Below, in pieces: positions 47,437 through 59,277 of a stretch of 64,000 nt of DNA. Under the pieces are notes generated by a model. The model had not been told where the DNA came from and searched no databases. It saw only the letters and a list, made by a program, of their open reading frames with translations. The DNA comes from Talinum fruticosum. Taxonomy: Eukaryota; Streptophyta; Magnoliopsida; Caryophyllales; Talinaceae. The translations under genes and the position numbers were made by a program. The DNA is taken from NCBI GenBank assembly GCA_021018815.1, contig JAITYX010000009.1:6884501-6948500 (forward strand), written 5' to 3'. Within the stretch, counting starts at the first letter, position 1. The number at the start of each line of letters is the position of its first letter.

Positions 47437-49846
47437 ACAAAAGGGAAACAAGTCGGATCTTCTTTCAAACCACTTAAAATTATTTCCACTCCAAATGTTC
47501 TAGAATTAATTCACATGGATTTGTGTGGGGAAATTCCTGTAAAAATCTTAGGAGGTAAATCTTATGTGCTTATAATTATGGATAAACTATTGAAGATTTA
47601 CTTTGATCTATTTTTGTGAAATAAGAAGGAAGCATTCAGAGAGTTCACCGAGAGAATGCAAACAAACTCAAGTGGAGTCCGGGATTCAGATTGTAAGTGT
47701 TAAAACAGATCGTGGAAGGGACTACTCTTAGTTTGTCGACATATGCGGAAAATTTGTGATCTTCCATAACTTCTCAAGCACCTAGAAAGCCCCGATAGAA
47801 ATGGAGTGGTGGAAAGAAAGAATTAGAGTCTTGAAGAAATAGGTAGGATAATGATGATTGAAAACGATCGACCCTACTATTTATGAGCTTAACAAAGGGA
47901 AGAAACCCAACATTTCCTACTTTAAGCCTTTTTGGATGTAAGCGCTTTGTACACAACAATGCTAAGGATCACTTACCCAAATTTGATGTAAGGTCGGATG
48001 AAGGTATATTTCTTAGTTATTCAATTCATAGCAAAGCTTATCGCATTTTCAATAGAAGAGCTAACAAAGTGGAAGAAATTATCCACATTGTCTTTGATGA
48101 TATTGATAATGGCAAGATAAGTGAGTCTACATTCTCGAGCTTCAAACCGAGCAAACCCGACAATGAGATAGTTGAAGCTAAGTTCGAATGTTGGAAAACA
48201 AGAGAATCGAGGAACCAACTGATCTAGTTCTAGACTCAGCTCAAGAAGTGACTCGACACTCAACCAATTGAGGAAGCAAACATTCAAGACTCAAACCTGA
48301 TGAATCAAAGGTCATGTAAAGCTTTCAAATACATTTTTACTATCCTCTTGAGAACATCATATTAGACATCAACTCAGGTGTGGAAAGTCGCTCTTCTTTG
48401 AAAAATCTATGTGCATTTTCTGCATTTATTTCAATGATTGAACCAAAAACTGTAATAGAAGCCCTACTTGAACCTGAATGGGTAGAGGCCATGTAAGAAG
48501 TACTATCACAATTTTAAAGAAACTAAGTTTAGACCTTGAGCAACCGACTAACCGACCACCCAGTTATAGGAACCAAATGGGTTTTTAAGAACATACTAGA
48601 TCATGAGGGTTTGGTGGTCGAAATAAGGCCAAACTAGTCACACAAGGTTATAATCAAGAAGAAGGAATTGATTTTGGGGAATCCTTTACGCTAATTACTA
48701 GGATTGAAGTAATTAGAATTTTACTTGCATTTGCATCTAACATGAACATAAAGCTTTATCAAATGGTTGTTAAGTGTGCGTTTCTTAATGGTTATATTCA
48801 AGAAAAAGTTTATGTGGAGCAACCCCTAGATTTGCAAATCATCGTTTCCCAAACCATGTTATTTAATTACAAAAATCTCTATATGGATTGAAACAAGCTC
48901 CTAGAGCTTGTTATGAAAGATTGAGCAGTTTCTTAGTTGAAATTGAATTTAAAAGAGGTTTGATTGAAAAAACCTTATTTATTAAAACCAAGGGGAAAGA
49001 TTTTCTTATCACTCAAATCTATGTTGATGATATTATTTTCGATGCAACTTATGAAATTAGGTGTCATTCATTTTTGAGTAAATGAGACAAGAATTTTAAA
49101 TGAGCACGATGAGAGAACTAAATTTCTTCCTTGGATTACAAATCAAATAAGAGAAGAATTTAATTGATGTTCTTCAATTCAAGTATGTCATGGAGTTACG
49201 TAAGAAATATAAGCTTCGAGATGCTAAGCCAGCAGTAACTCCTAAGGGAAGCAAGTACCAAATTGGACTCAAACGAGAAGGGTAAGTTAATAGATAAAAA
49301 AATCTATAAAGGTATAATTGGATCTCAATTATACTTAATTTCTAGTAGCCCGGATGTTATGTTTAGTGTCTGTCTTTGTGCAAGATTTCAAGCTAATCCA
49401 AAAGACTCTCATCTCACTCGCGGTGAAGAGAATTTTTAGATATCTTGCAAGAACTCAATGACCAGGTCTCTAGTACGTAAATGACTCAGGTCTAACCCTC
49501 AATGGCTACTCAAATGCGGACTATGCTGGGTATAAGGTTTATAGGAAGAGTACTTCAAGAGCATGTAAATTCCTTGGATAATCGGTTGCCTTATCAATAA
49601 CTAAGGCCGAGTACTTAGTCGCTGGAGCTTGCTATGCTGAGTTGTTGTGGATCAAGCAACATTTGAATGATTGGGGACTCGACCTTCTAAGCAATACTTA
49701 TCAATTCGACAACCAAAGTGTAATCAGCATTATTAAGCACCCAGTTCATCATTCCAAAATTAAGCGGATCGAGGTCGAGTATCACTTTCCGAGAGACCAT
49801 TCACGAAAAAAAAATGATATTGGCTTAAATATTATTCCTACTAAAT
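47437..49846 (+). pseudogene. Copia pol (integrase, RT, RNase H) of element K
   Basis: Integrase part: GKQVGSSFKPLKIIST and HMDLCGEIPVK (47437-47550), a RTDHGR-equivalent near 47705, and PNISYFKPFGCKRFVHNN then RSDEGIFLSYSIHS (about 47905-48030). RT part: GTKWVFKN near 48570, CAFLNGYIQEKVYVEQP (48775-48825), the KQAPRACYERLSSF region (48888), and YVDDIIF at 49020. RNase H part: ITKAEYLVAGACYAELLWIKQH (49600-49660), FDNQSVISII (49706), EVEYHF near 49780, ending at PTK (about 49840), where the inversion breakpoint lies. Many stops. Confidence 0.88.
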
Positions 49847-50239
49847 ACATCAAAAGTAGTCTTGAGTATCGGAACAAAATGTTAATATTTAGATGATAAA
49901 TACTCGATAATATTTACAATTGAACTAAATGTAGAAAGCACATAATTCTTAAACTCAAAAAGAGTTGTATAAGTGCAAAACACTCGAGTATTAAAGCAAA
50001 TAATATAGAAATATATTAGAACAGAAAAAATAGTTTCGTTAATAGCAAGAAGCGATACACAAGAAAAAATTAAAATTAAAATTAAAATTACTCTCCCTAA
50101 ATTAGTGAACTCTCCCTAAGTTCACCAAAAAAATCTTAGATTCTTCTTCCCCTATGCATTTCATCAAAAAAATACATGGAGAAAGAAAAAAAATGTTGGA
50201 CAAAAAAAAATTAAGTGGGAAGAGGTTGAAAGAGTTGAG

Positions 50240-51512
50240 AAGAAATTGTTTACTTTGAAATCTCAGCTCGTTTGCGACGAACTATTTGAGGTTGTTCTTC
50301 TTCTCAAACTTCCGAGCCCTCAGCCTGAACAAGTTGAATAGGCTTTAGAGATGGAGGTGGAGGTTGCTTTTTGAAGTTCCTACCTCTTTTGAAGATTTTT
50401 CGGATAAATCTTCTATTTCATCCCGAGATTCTTCTTACGCTTGGGCTTCCAATTGGCTTGGTGCCGACCGAGTTTGCGGGCGAGGCAACTTCCTTGCCAT
50501 GTAGCATCTCTTTTAGCTTATTATTCATAGTCTTACTTCGATCAATCTACTTTTGAATAGTGGCCTACATTTGGATGAGCAGGGGGATGAAGTGCTACAT
50601 GCTCGGTCGAGATGGTCCAGGGGTTAGAACAAGAGGAGACGGAGGAAGGGGTGGTTGGACAATTTCTAGATTCCAGGTAACGTTTCTTGGTAGCCTAGAC
50701 CCACCAACTCCTCTTTGCCGATAGAAAATGGAAAACGCAAAGAATTTGAGCTTAGACAAGTCGAGTTTGAAGTGAGAAAAACTCGAGAGAGTAGTGCTCC
50801 AAAGGGAAGAGGAAGGTTCTTTATGTCCATAGGGACATGAGTGATTTGATCAATTATGAAGGGGAAGAGATCAACTTCATAGCCTTCCATCATGTCATAG
50901 ATGACTTTAAGAATCTTGTTCTTTGGTTCATCTTTGGATGGATAGCATGAGAACATAATTTTCATGAGGAAAGAAGTGGAGAAGTCCGGGCCCACACTTC
51001 AACCGTGTAATGGAAAAGTTCCTGTGAATTTTAGGTTTGACTCTATTGTATTTAGAATAGAAATCATTAGCAATGTTAGAGAATTTCTAAGTGTTACAAT
51101 CAAGAAACAAACTTTCAATATTGAAAAGTGCATGAAGAAGAACGAGATTGATGACAATCTTCTTGCCCTGAACTAAGCGAGATGAGAATTGAATATGAGG
51201 AGGAGAGATTCTGATATAATTTAATGACTATGTCTAGGTAGACATAGTCACAAAAACAGAAAAGATTAAGAAACTTGGTTTTCTCGGATTATGTGAACCC
51301 ATGAAATTTTGGTGGTTAAGAAAAGTTTTCTCGTCCAAACAAGTAGTGTTAGGTGACGAAAGGATTCTTTGATTCTTCCAATGTGAGGGAAGAACCAACT
51401 TTGGTTTTTGAGGCCTTTTTCGAGGAGACTAGAGGGGACAAGTTGAGAAGAGGTTCTAGGCCTTTTCTTCGTTGCTTGAAAGAACCTTAACCTCGAAAAC
51501 TCTCTTAGTCAT
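50240..51512 (-). pseudogene. Envelope-like ORF of element K (inverted)
   Basis: ATG at 51512 (MTKRVFEVKV). The conserved segment is at 50995-50700: FLMKIMFSCYPSKDEPKNK, then MMEGYEVDLFPFIIDQI, and LPLPFGALLSRV. The C-terminal part (50560-50240) is rich in Pro, Ser and charged residues. Same family as copies A, D, M and N. Broken by frameshifts between 51460 and 51000. Confidence 0.75.
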
Positions 51513-51741
51513 TTTTAACTTTGAGAAAGAAATGAAGAGAAAATGTGAAATGAGTAGAACTAAAAGTTGAAGAAAATTGAATAAAGAGTAAGAAAGAGAC
51601 AGTGAGTGACAACCTAAGTTTGAGAATATATAGAACAGAAGTCTAAGTGAGAGTGCTGAGTTTTGAGTGAGCTTATAATGAAGTGTGAGTTTTTTGAGCG
51701 TTCGAGAGTGAAAGAGCAAAGTGTGGAATGAATGAAAATGA

Positions 51742-51756
51742 GTGGTATTTATAGAA
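51742..51756 (-). promoter_or_regulatory. Internal TATA-like box upstream of envelope-like ORF (element K)
   Basis: Minus strand TTCTATAAATACC, about 237 bp before the ATG at 51512. The box and flanks are homologous to those at 32903 and 4086. Confidence 0.5.
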
Positions 51757-52244
51757 GAAATGCTCTCAACAAATAGAAAAAGAAAACCGAGTTCCGGAGC
51801 GAGTCAATATCTAGTTTTCCAACTGCTACATTTCAGCATGTTGATGAGTGAGCATTTTCCCAATAGCTATAATTAATTGCAATCGTAACATTTGGGAAAG
51901 AGAGAGAAAGAGTTTTTAAAAACTTTATCCAAGATTCTTTATTAATTAGAGATGACCTTAGATATTTGAATGTCCATTCTATTTCAACTTATTCCGACTC
52001 GGTTAGCCTTCCGAGTGCTCATAAGAAACTCGGATAACCAACAACTAAGGCTCGGTTTCATGAATTATCAACTGACTTTTCCCAATAGCTATTATTATAA
52101 TCATTCAATTAAGCATATAATCAAGCATTTAACATACCAAGCTCATTGCTTATAAAGAAAAACTAATCCTCACTTAATGGTTTAGTGAAAAATATGAACT
52201 AATTGAAGCTTAGTAGATGTATTTAACTTGTTGAATTTATCTAA

Positions 52245-52277
52245 GTAATGAATTCCTTTGATCAAAAAAGGGGAGAT
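52245..52277 (+). other. Polypurine tract of element K
   Basis: AATTCCTTTGATCAAAAAAGGGGAGAT directly precedes TGAAGACTCGG (split here for length: AATTCCTTTGATC, then AAAAAAGGGGAGAT). It is homologous to the tract before LTR A. Confidence 0.8.
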
Positions 52278-53030
52278 TGAAGACTCGGTTATGAACTAAT
52301 CTATTAATTATTTTGATTTAAAGTCATTCATCTAAACTTAGTGCATTCTAAAATGAAATTCACAAGATGATGACTAAAAGATGACTAACCTAAGACTTTG
52401 TATGTAAAAGGTTATATCTTAAAAGTCTAAGGACCCAGTTTTACTATGAAAGTAGAAACTAACGTAATCTATGAAATTGAGCACTAACCGAGTCACGCAG
52501 TTCTAAAAATTTACCAACTTAGCATGGCTCGAGACAAAAAGATTGCCTAAATATTTTCAGAATTTTAACTCATCTTTTAAACTAGCTTATCTGTATAAAT
52601 CGAATCGGAATTACTAGTGTTAATTCTATTTTGGCCGGATTTATTAAGTTGAAGTTAATTACTTTGGGAAAATTGAAATATGTCTAATTAACTCTTTGAA
52701 CCTCTTTTTACCAAGTCTATTCCTTAAGTTAAGGCATATATGGAATTTGATCATATTGAATATTGGACTCATAAAATTTCATTTTTATACTTTGAGTTGA
52801 AGGAATTTTAGTCATTACATGTTTTATTTAGACTAGTCCTTATCTAACCTTGGACCAAAGTATTTTTATACTTCGAGTACCATTTGTAATTTGTTTTTAC
52901 AGGTTTATAAAAGTTAAATAATCCTAACTTCAAATAAAAACAACGACTTCTTTACAAATCAACAACTGCAGACAAAAAAGCCTAAAATCATGGGCAAACT
53001 CGGACTAGGTCGTCGGACACTGTTGTTGAA
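52278..53030 (+). repeat. Partial SIRE-like LTR of element K (second LTR subfamily)
   Basis: Starts TGAAGACTCGGTTATG after the polypurine tract. The AAAGTATTTTTATACTT segment and following AAATAATCCTAACTTC at 52855-52930 match the reverse complement of LTR D better than LTR A. Homology ends near 53030, so about half the LTR, including the TATA region, is missing. Confidence 0.75.
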
Positions 53031-53430
53031 GTGAAAATTAATAATACAGGGTGTTTGTCGATCCATAGAAATGAAACTAAATTAAAATTAGATTACGAAA
53101 CAAGACTAATGACATCAAAGTAATGACCTAAAATCAAAATTCGATCCACACTCTTTCTTTTTGAAGTTTGATTTTGATTTTGAAATTGAGGTAGGTTTCT
53201 TATTAAGATAATTTTTAGAATTAGACTTTTAAATTAGTTTTAGGTGAAAGTGCGATTGGATACTTTATTAACCATTTGTATTTTCGAAATTGAGGTAGGA
53301 GAAAATGAATTAGTCTCGATATTATAGCTTCATCTGTCAAAATTACCCATAATTATCTATTTTTGACCACGAAATTCCTTTGCAAATTAGTTAAAGTTTC
53401 CTTAAAATCTATGGCTATGGATGAGAAGTG
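53031..53430. other. Unassigned A/T-rich sequence
   Basis: No domain. Two imperfect repeats of TTTTGAAATTGAGGTAGG occur at about 53177 and 53282. It may be the 3' region of remnant M, but no homology to the other copies was clear. Confidence 0.35.
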
Positions 53431-54538
53431 AGAAGCGAGTTGCCCAAAATTCTAAGCTTAAGGACCTGGCTTAGAAGGACCAAGGGAGAACAAGAGAGGT
53501 GTAGGAGGAAGGGGTTGAGTGATCTTGGAGGAGTGACTCCGGACCCTAAGTGATGTTTCCTCGTATCCTAGACCAATCAAATCTTCCATGTCGATCAAAA
53601 TAGTGTGAGTAAAGAATTTTAATTCAAGGATTTCTTACTCATAACGAGCAAAAACTTTGGAAAGTAAAGCTCCAAAAGGGAGCGGAAGATTCTTCGTGCT
53701 TGGAAGATAGAGAATCAATGTGAGAAATGATATAACAAAAGAGGTCTAAGTCATAGCCCTCTATGATGTCATAGATGGCTTTGAGAATTGAGTTCTTTGG
53801 GTTCTCTTTCAAAGGAAAGAAAGAGAAAACAATTCTAATTAGGAAGAAACAAAGACGTCCGGGTTCGGACTTCAACTAAGTTATAGAAAAGTTCTTTCAA
53901 ACTTTAGGTTTGACTTTGCTGACTTAGAGTAGAAATAGTCGGCAACCTCAAAAATATTTTGAGTGTTGCGGTTCAAAAAGAGAACAAAAATTTAACAATT
54001 TATTAAGGCAAGACTGATAACAATCTTCTTCCCTTGTATAGAAGAAATAAGAATAGCATCAGTAGAAGAAAGTTTTTGATAAAATTAAATGGCTAAGTTA
54101 TGGCGGACATTGTCATAGAAGCAAAGAAGTTCAAAAATTTTCTAGATTTAGTTTGTGAATACACGAAATCTTTGTAGATTAAAATAATTTGTCGTCCAAG
54201 AATTAATGTGGAGCGAAAGAAGGGGATTTGAATTCTCCTAGTTTAAGGGAGGATCCAACTTTAATTTATAAGGTCTCCCTTTCAAGGGCCTCAACCTTTG
54301 AGATTTGTAAAGTTACGCAAGAAGAAGTTATTGACTTTTCCTTTATGGTTGAAGTCACCTTGACTTTTGGGTTTCTCTTCGTCATTTTTGTGACTTAGAG
54401 ATTGAAAGAAAGTGAAAGGAGTAGAAGTAGAAGTAGAAAGAGAATAAGACAAAGATAGAGAGAGACACACATACAAACAGAGAGAGGGAAAGAGGGAGCT
54501 AGAGGGAGAGAGAAATAGAGAACTAAAAACATGAGTTT
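53430..54538 (-). pseudogene. Envelope-like remnant M
   Basis: ATG at 54385 (MTKRNPKVKV). The conserved segment is at 53875-53680: FLIRIVFSFFPLKENPKNS, then IIEGYDLDLFCYIISHI, followed by a degraded PFWSFT. The leader upstream of the ATG is a GA-rich tract that stops at 54538, where LTR B begins. The internal TATA box expected near 54620 is therefore displaced. Several stops. Confidence 0.72.
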
Positions 54539-56024
54539 TGAAGGTTTTCTCTTGGAGAGTCTTAGTCACCCTAGAGGGGGTGAATAGGGTGATGAGGAAA
54601 TTTTAACAAACTTAGAAGATTAAAGCTTAAAAGCAATAAACAAGACTGTCTTAGTCTAGATTGGACTAAGAAAAGTACGAACTCAAATTTACGTGGAAAC
54701 CCTCCTGGGGCAAAAAACCACGACCAGTGCTAGTCCAAGCACCAAGTCAAATCTACTATTTTGAATCCACAAAATACGAGTAGACGGACTCAACCAGAAT
54801 TGCTCCCTTAGACAATTCCTTACAGAGTTTTCCTAGACTTAGAAGTTCCCTTATCCGATCTAGTACTTCCTAACTAAGGTAACCTTTACAGCTAGGGACA
54901 AGCTGAGCTGAGTTAACCCTTACAGCTCGAGTCAAGGGACCTTACTTAGAGAGTAAGAAAGAGTATGTGATTGATTACAAGACTTTACAACTCGGAAAGT
55001 ATGAATTACAAGTTGGGAGTTGTAAATAGAAGATTGAGTGTGAATGCAAAGACTTTCGCTTAAGTAATGTGTATTGACAATAATTCCAGCAATCTTCAAG
55101 TCTTGAGAAGTGGCTTCTATTTATGGATGACCAACAGATTAGCCCGTTGTGACTATCTTCAGAATAGAAGTCCCTTGTGACCGTTATAACGGTTCTTCTT
55201 AGTCGCTCGAAGAGATCCGTTGAGATGTGAACGTTGTACAATGGCTCTTGACTCCTTAGGATGTCCCAATCCACTGGTGTTGTCCGAAAAGTAGGGTGGA
55301 AACCACCATTGAGCTTAGTGTTGAAGATTTCAAGTTTTAGAAACAGACAACCACGACACGGCGTCTCGGCCTAGCTCGAAGTAAAAAAGCCTTGTCTCGC
55401 TGGTGATTGACGGCTTGAAGCCGGTTACTTTTGTAATTCGAAAATAAGATAACCTCGTTTAGATAACCTACAAAAGTAAGCAAATTTTGTTTCTCAAAGT
55501 ATAAAATACTTTGGTCCAAGATTAGGCACGAGATAATAATTTAATTAAGATAATTAAATGCATAATTATCACGAGACTTAGAAGAGTGGAATTTTCCGAG
55601 TCTAATATTCATTATACTCAAATTCCATCCGAGTTAGTCTTAGGTAAGATCAAGTTATAAAGAGACTATCGGAGTATGAATACTTAATCTAGACAAATAC
55701 ATTTCAAACAAGCATGTCGACTTAGAAAGTTGAATTAACGTCGTAATTCACTTTATCTCGGAATATGAGGTCGAACTTAGATTAAAAGTGTTAGAGAGAT
55801 TGTTTGAACATGCGATAGATCTAAGTGGTGTCCGAGTGAATCAAAAGCATCGGTGTGAGTTGATGTCCAAGAATGTGATTTACGAGTCGATCGGAATCGA
55901 ATGAAAACATATGCAATAGTTTCTATAACACTCGAATGACTTGTAATCAAAACTTAGGAGGGATGAAGTTTGTACCGAGTCCTTGATAATACTCGAGTGA
56001 TAGAAGTTCGAGTCTAAGTCTTCA
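54539..56024 (-). repeat. 3' LTR B of SIRE-like element N (1486 bp)
   Basis: Minus orientation, starts TGAAGACTTAGACTCGAAC next to the polypurine tract at 56025-56040 and ends GAGAAAACCTTCA. The ATTCACCCCCTCTAGGGTGA box is at 54571-54592. The TATA box is mutated (TCCATAAATAGAAG on the minus strand, near 55115-55130). It lies in the leader of remnant M. Confidence 0.9.
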
Positions 56025-56511
56025 ATCTCCCGTTTTTGATGAAAGGCATTCCATACTCGAGATAGAAACTTTGTTAGTGAAATAATCAAAAGTTTTCATT
56101 CTTACTCATTCGAGAGAGAATATATCGAGCTTAGAATAAAAATTCTCGAGAGAATTAGAATAATAAATAAAGCGATTCGGACGTAGAATATTTCTACAGG
56201 TAGCTCATTTGACGAACAATAGTGAGTAGTTAAATCGGAGTTAAGATAAATAAATGAGCTTATATATCGAGCAAAATAAAGTGAGAAATTTAAAACTTAG
56301 AAGTCAATAAGCACGAAAACAAAAACTTCATTCATATAAACAAAAACACGGAAAATATATACAAGAGAAAGGGTGAGAAAACTCCCCTAAACAAAACAAC
56401 ATATTTTCTAATCATTCTCCCCCTTGCCTTTCAGCAAAAAAAAAAAAAAAGGGGAAGAATGTATCAAGTAGGTACAATTGAATTGTCCGGACAAAAAAAA
56501 ACCGAAAAAAA
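56025..56511 (-). other. Polypurine tract and 3' untranslated region of element N
   Basis: TCAAAAACGGGAGAT (minus) abuts LTR B. The rest is A/T-rich and homologous in layout to 13801-14044 of element A. Confidence 0.65.
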
Positions 56512-58200
56512 TTAAGAAGGTGGAGTCGGTGCGATCCGAGTTGAAGCGGATGAACGTGTCGTGCGCCTTCGCCGATATGAACGTGAAGACGTTGAAGATC
56601 CGGGCGAGGGCGGAACCGAGATCTCCGGAATGGGCTCGGCTACGAGTGGGCGACCCGGAACAAGGTCGTCCAGAGGTTCATCCTCTTGAAATTCCACGGA
56701 GGGTGGTGCGTCCTCCGGCTTCACTACTGTTGGCTCGACCGGCGTCGGCAGGTCTTCCGACTCACTCGAGACTCCTATCTAAGCTAATTAGTTCCGGTTG
56801 AGGAGCGGGAGCACCTTGTCGCTCGGCTTCTTCCTTTTCTCCTCCTTCTTCCTCTTCCTCTTCTTCTCCCTTCTTTCCTTCTTCCTTCTCCTCTCGAAGG
56901 AGCTGCTTCACCTGCAGCCTCCTCTTCTTCTTCTTCCGCCTCTCCGGATGGAGATTTGTGTGGGCTCGAGGACTCTTCGGATGTTTCGAGCTGTCCGGGT
57001 CTTGAGCTGCTTTAGAGCGCCTTTCTATGAGGAGCTCGATCGAGATCCTACTTGCTCCTTAACCAAGGCCTTTATCTCAAGAAGCACATCTCGTTGCTAA
57101 CGAATTTGAGATTGGACGGTCTTTTGGTTGATGGTGATAGATCGAATGACCGATCTTGAAGGAGCGGAGGACGTCCTTGATTTCGGTGGACATCGAGGAG
57201 AGCTTGTCTATCATTGTGGTAGACAAAGCTGCAGCAACAGAAGAAGGGGCACCTGAGGTGGAAGCACCGCCGAGTGGAGGAGGGAGTGAGAGAGGAGTCC
57301 GAGTCCGAGGCGGAGGAGAGGGCTGCCTCGGTTATGAGATGTGGACTCGGACACCCGATTGAGTTTCCTGGTATCCATAGCCAGAAGCTCTTTTACTGCC
57401 AACTACAATTGTAGCCTCGAAACCTCGTTAGGATCTAAGGGAGCGGGACCTTGAATTGTTTGAAAACAAAGGTGAGGAGAGCTCCAAAAGGAAGAGGTGC
57501 GGATTTTTTGTGAGAGCCGGCACAGAGGCCATTTGCTCGATAATGTCTAGGAAGAGGTCTACATTGTAGCCCTCGAGAATGTCAAAAAGAGCCTTGAGAA
57601 TCTTTGAGTTTGGATTCTCTTTCTTTGGAATGCTTCGAGAGAAAAAGGTCCTCATCGGCGAGGAAACAGAGAAGACGTGTACGCCTCGGTCTTCATCCGA
57701 GTCACGAAAAGTTTTTGCGTGACTCGGGGATTTCTTTGGCATACTTTTCAAAGAATTCATCAACAACCTCGATAAATGGGATGGGGTTGCTTGTTGAGGA
57801 AAAGGGATGAAACTTTGAATAAGCGGTGGAGGAGAGTGACGTTAATATGAACTATTTTGTCATGAACTCGGAGGTGAGAATCCCTCGAGCTGGAAAGGTT
57901 GGAGTAGAACTCAACGACAAGTTACGGGTAAATAAATTCGCTGAAATAGAGGAAATTGTATACCCCTGTAGTTTTGATGTGGTTCAACCACGAGAATTTT
58001 ATGGTTGGGAAGAATTTTATGGTTGGGAAATAAATATGCTTGACCTTGAGGAAATCGCGAGACACAAGCATCGGACTTGCCGTCGAGTCATTATTGTCAC
58101 TTGCCATTGAAGTAGTTGCACCAATTCCGACCAATCGCGCGGTGATTTCTTCTCGTTGCTATTCTCGATGAAATTCGGACCATCTTAGTAAGATAGACCG
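56512..58200 (-). pseudogene. Envelope-like ORF of element N
   Basis: Minus strand. TTGVYNFLYFSEFIYP at about 57990-57925, the segment with RTFFSRSIPKKENPNSKIL and then ILEGYNVDLFLDIIEQMASVP at 57660-57530, a charged and Ser/Glu-rich middle (57400-56800), and a C-terminal tail with DEPLDDLVPGRPL and PPSPGSSTSSRSY ending at a stop near 56512. This copy keeps the longest C-terminal tail in the window. Frameshifts separate the blocks. The start lies between 58100 and 58200 and could not be fixed. Confidence 0.75.
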
Positions 58201-58347
58201 AGCTCGAGTCGGAGATCCTCGAAGTAAAGCTCCTCCTTCTCGGCGATGAAGATATCGAAGAGTCTGCTTTGGCAGAGACTTCACCACCGCGTTGCTTCGG
58301 GAGCCGAAAAGAGATGAACCGAAGATTTCAAGGGGGTTGAGTGAAGG

Positions 58348-58370
58348 GCTCGAGAGAGAGAGAGAGAGTA
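58348..58370. repeat. GA microsatellite
   Basis: GAGAGAGAGAGAGAGA run near the right edge of the N remnant. Confidence 0.95.
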
Positions 58371-59277
58371 AGAGAGTTGAAGGGGCGGGTATGAGGGAAT
58401 CAAAAGAGAGGTTGATACCCAGGCGAGACGGATCGGGCGAGAGAACATGGGAGGCTATTGAGAGAGCAAATTCATGGCAGCTACTATGTGTGTGAGAGAG
58501 ATGAGAGAAAGAAGTCATAGTCAAGATAAATTTTTAAAGTACTTTAATTTTAACGATTGAGATTAGAGTTTTATTATTAATTAACGGTTGAAAATCAATT
58601 TATCTCCTATAATTAAGGGGAGGAGAGCTAACCCAATTTTCTTTTTATATATTTATAGATTTATGGTTGCTATTATGGCCTTAAAAATCAAATCTTATGA
58701 GGATTTCTATTTTTCAAATTCATGTTTGATTTGCCAAAGAAATTGTATTATCAATCTTACTAAAACCATCAGCCGTTAACTTGATTTGCTGGAACTAGAA
58801 TTCCCTAAGAAATAATTAATTCTTGGCTTTTACTTGTGGAACATATATATTATGAATTGGGCATGCATGTTCCTTCTCAGTAGACCAAACCCATATTGAG
58901 ATAATTGGAGCTAGCCTAGTTGACTTCAACTATTTGGAATTTTTGGTCCGAGCTGCTCAGCGTTCTATCGGATGATATATTTTTGCCAACTTCACTTTAT
59001 TTAACTTTTAATTAAAAGAAACAAAATAAAATAAAATAAAATAAATTATATGACAAAAGTTATATATGTACTAAAAATATGTATAAGATATGACTTAATA
59101 ATAACTGTCAGCTGCCTCGCTTCACAATAAATTTTCAGTTTATTATGATTATATGGAAGAGATATTGGTTAACTCATTCTATCATGTCATATGTAGCATT
59201 TCTATTTTTCAAATCTATTATCAAGGCATTACAAAGTAATCACTATGTTTCACAATATCTATTATTTTAATTAACTA

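Larger units (their letters stand above)
49847..52228 (-). other. Inverted block: pol tail, internal promoter and envelope-like ORF of element K
   Basis: Reading leftward from 52228, the block begins STKLQLVHIF, which is the continuation of the PTK where plus-strand pol stops at 49840. It then runs through the copia pol end (near 52115), the TATA box at 51749, the envelope-like ORF and its 3' region. Each breakpoint carries the same heptamer in opposite orientation (ATACATC at about 49844, GATGTAT at about 52217). Confidence 0.78.
47437..53030 (+). mobile_element. SIRE-like copia element K with an inverted envelope-like module
   Basis: Plus-strand GAG-pre-integrase/integrase, RT and RNase H (47437 to about 49846) are followed by an inverted block (about 49847-52228) holding pol tail, TATA box and envelope-like ORF. 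The plus-strand polypurine tract and a partial LTR follow (52263-53030). Undoing the inversion joins the truncated pol to its missing tail and joins the envelope 3' region to the polypurine tract. It is truncated at both ends. Confidence 0.78.

Noticed and set aside
49847..49896. Apparent continuation of plus-strand pol to 49896
   Set aside because: These codons (LEYRNKMLIFR) read antisense through the inverted block. True pol homology stops at PTK near 49840.
49897..52240. A separate minus-strand element inserted into K
   Set aside because: No LTRs or target duplication bound it, and its ends fit the two sides of K exactly when reversed, so an inversion is simpler.
58159..58524. 121-codon ORF on the minus strand
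   Set aside because: Covers a GA microsatellite and the degraded start of the N remnant. No conserved blocks.
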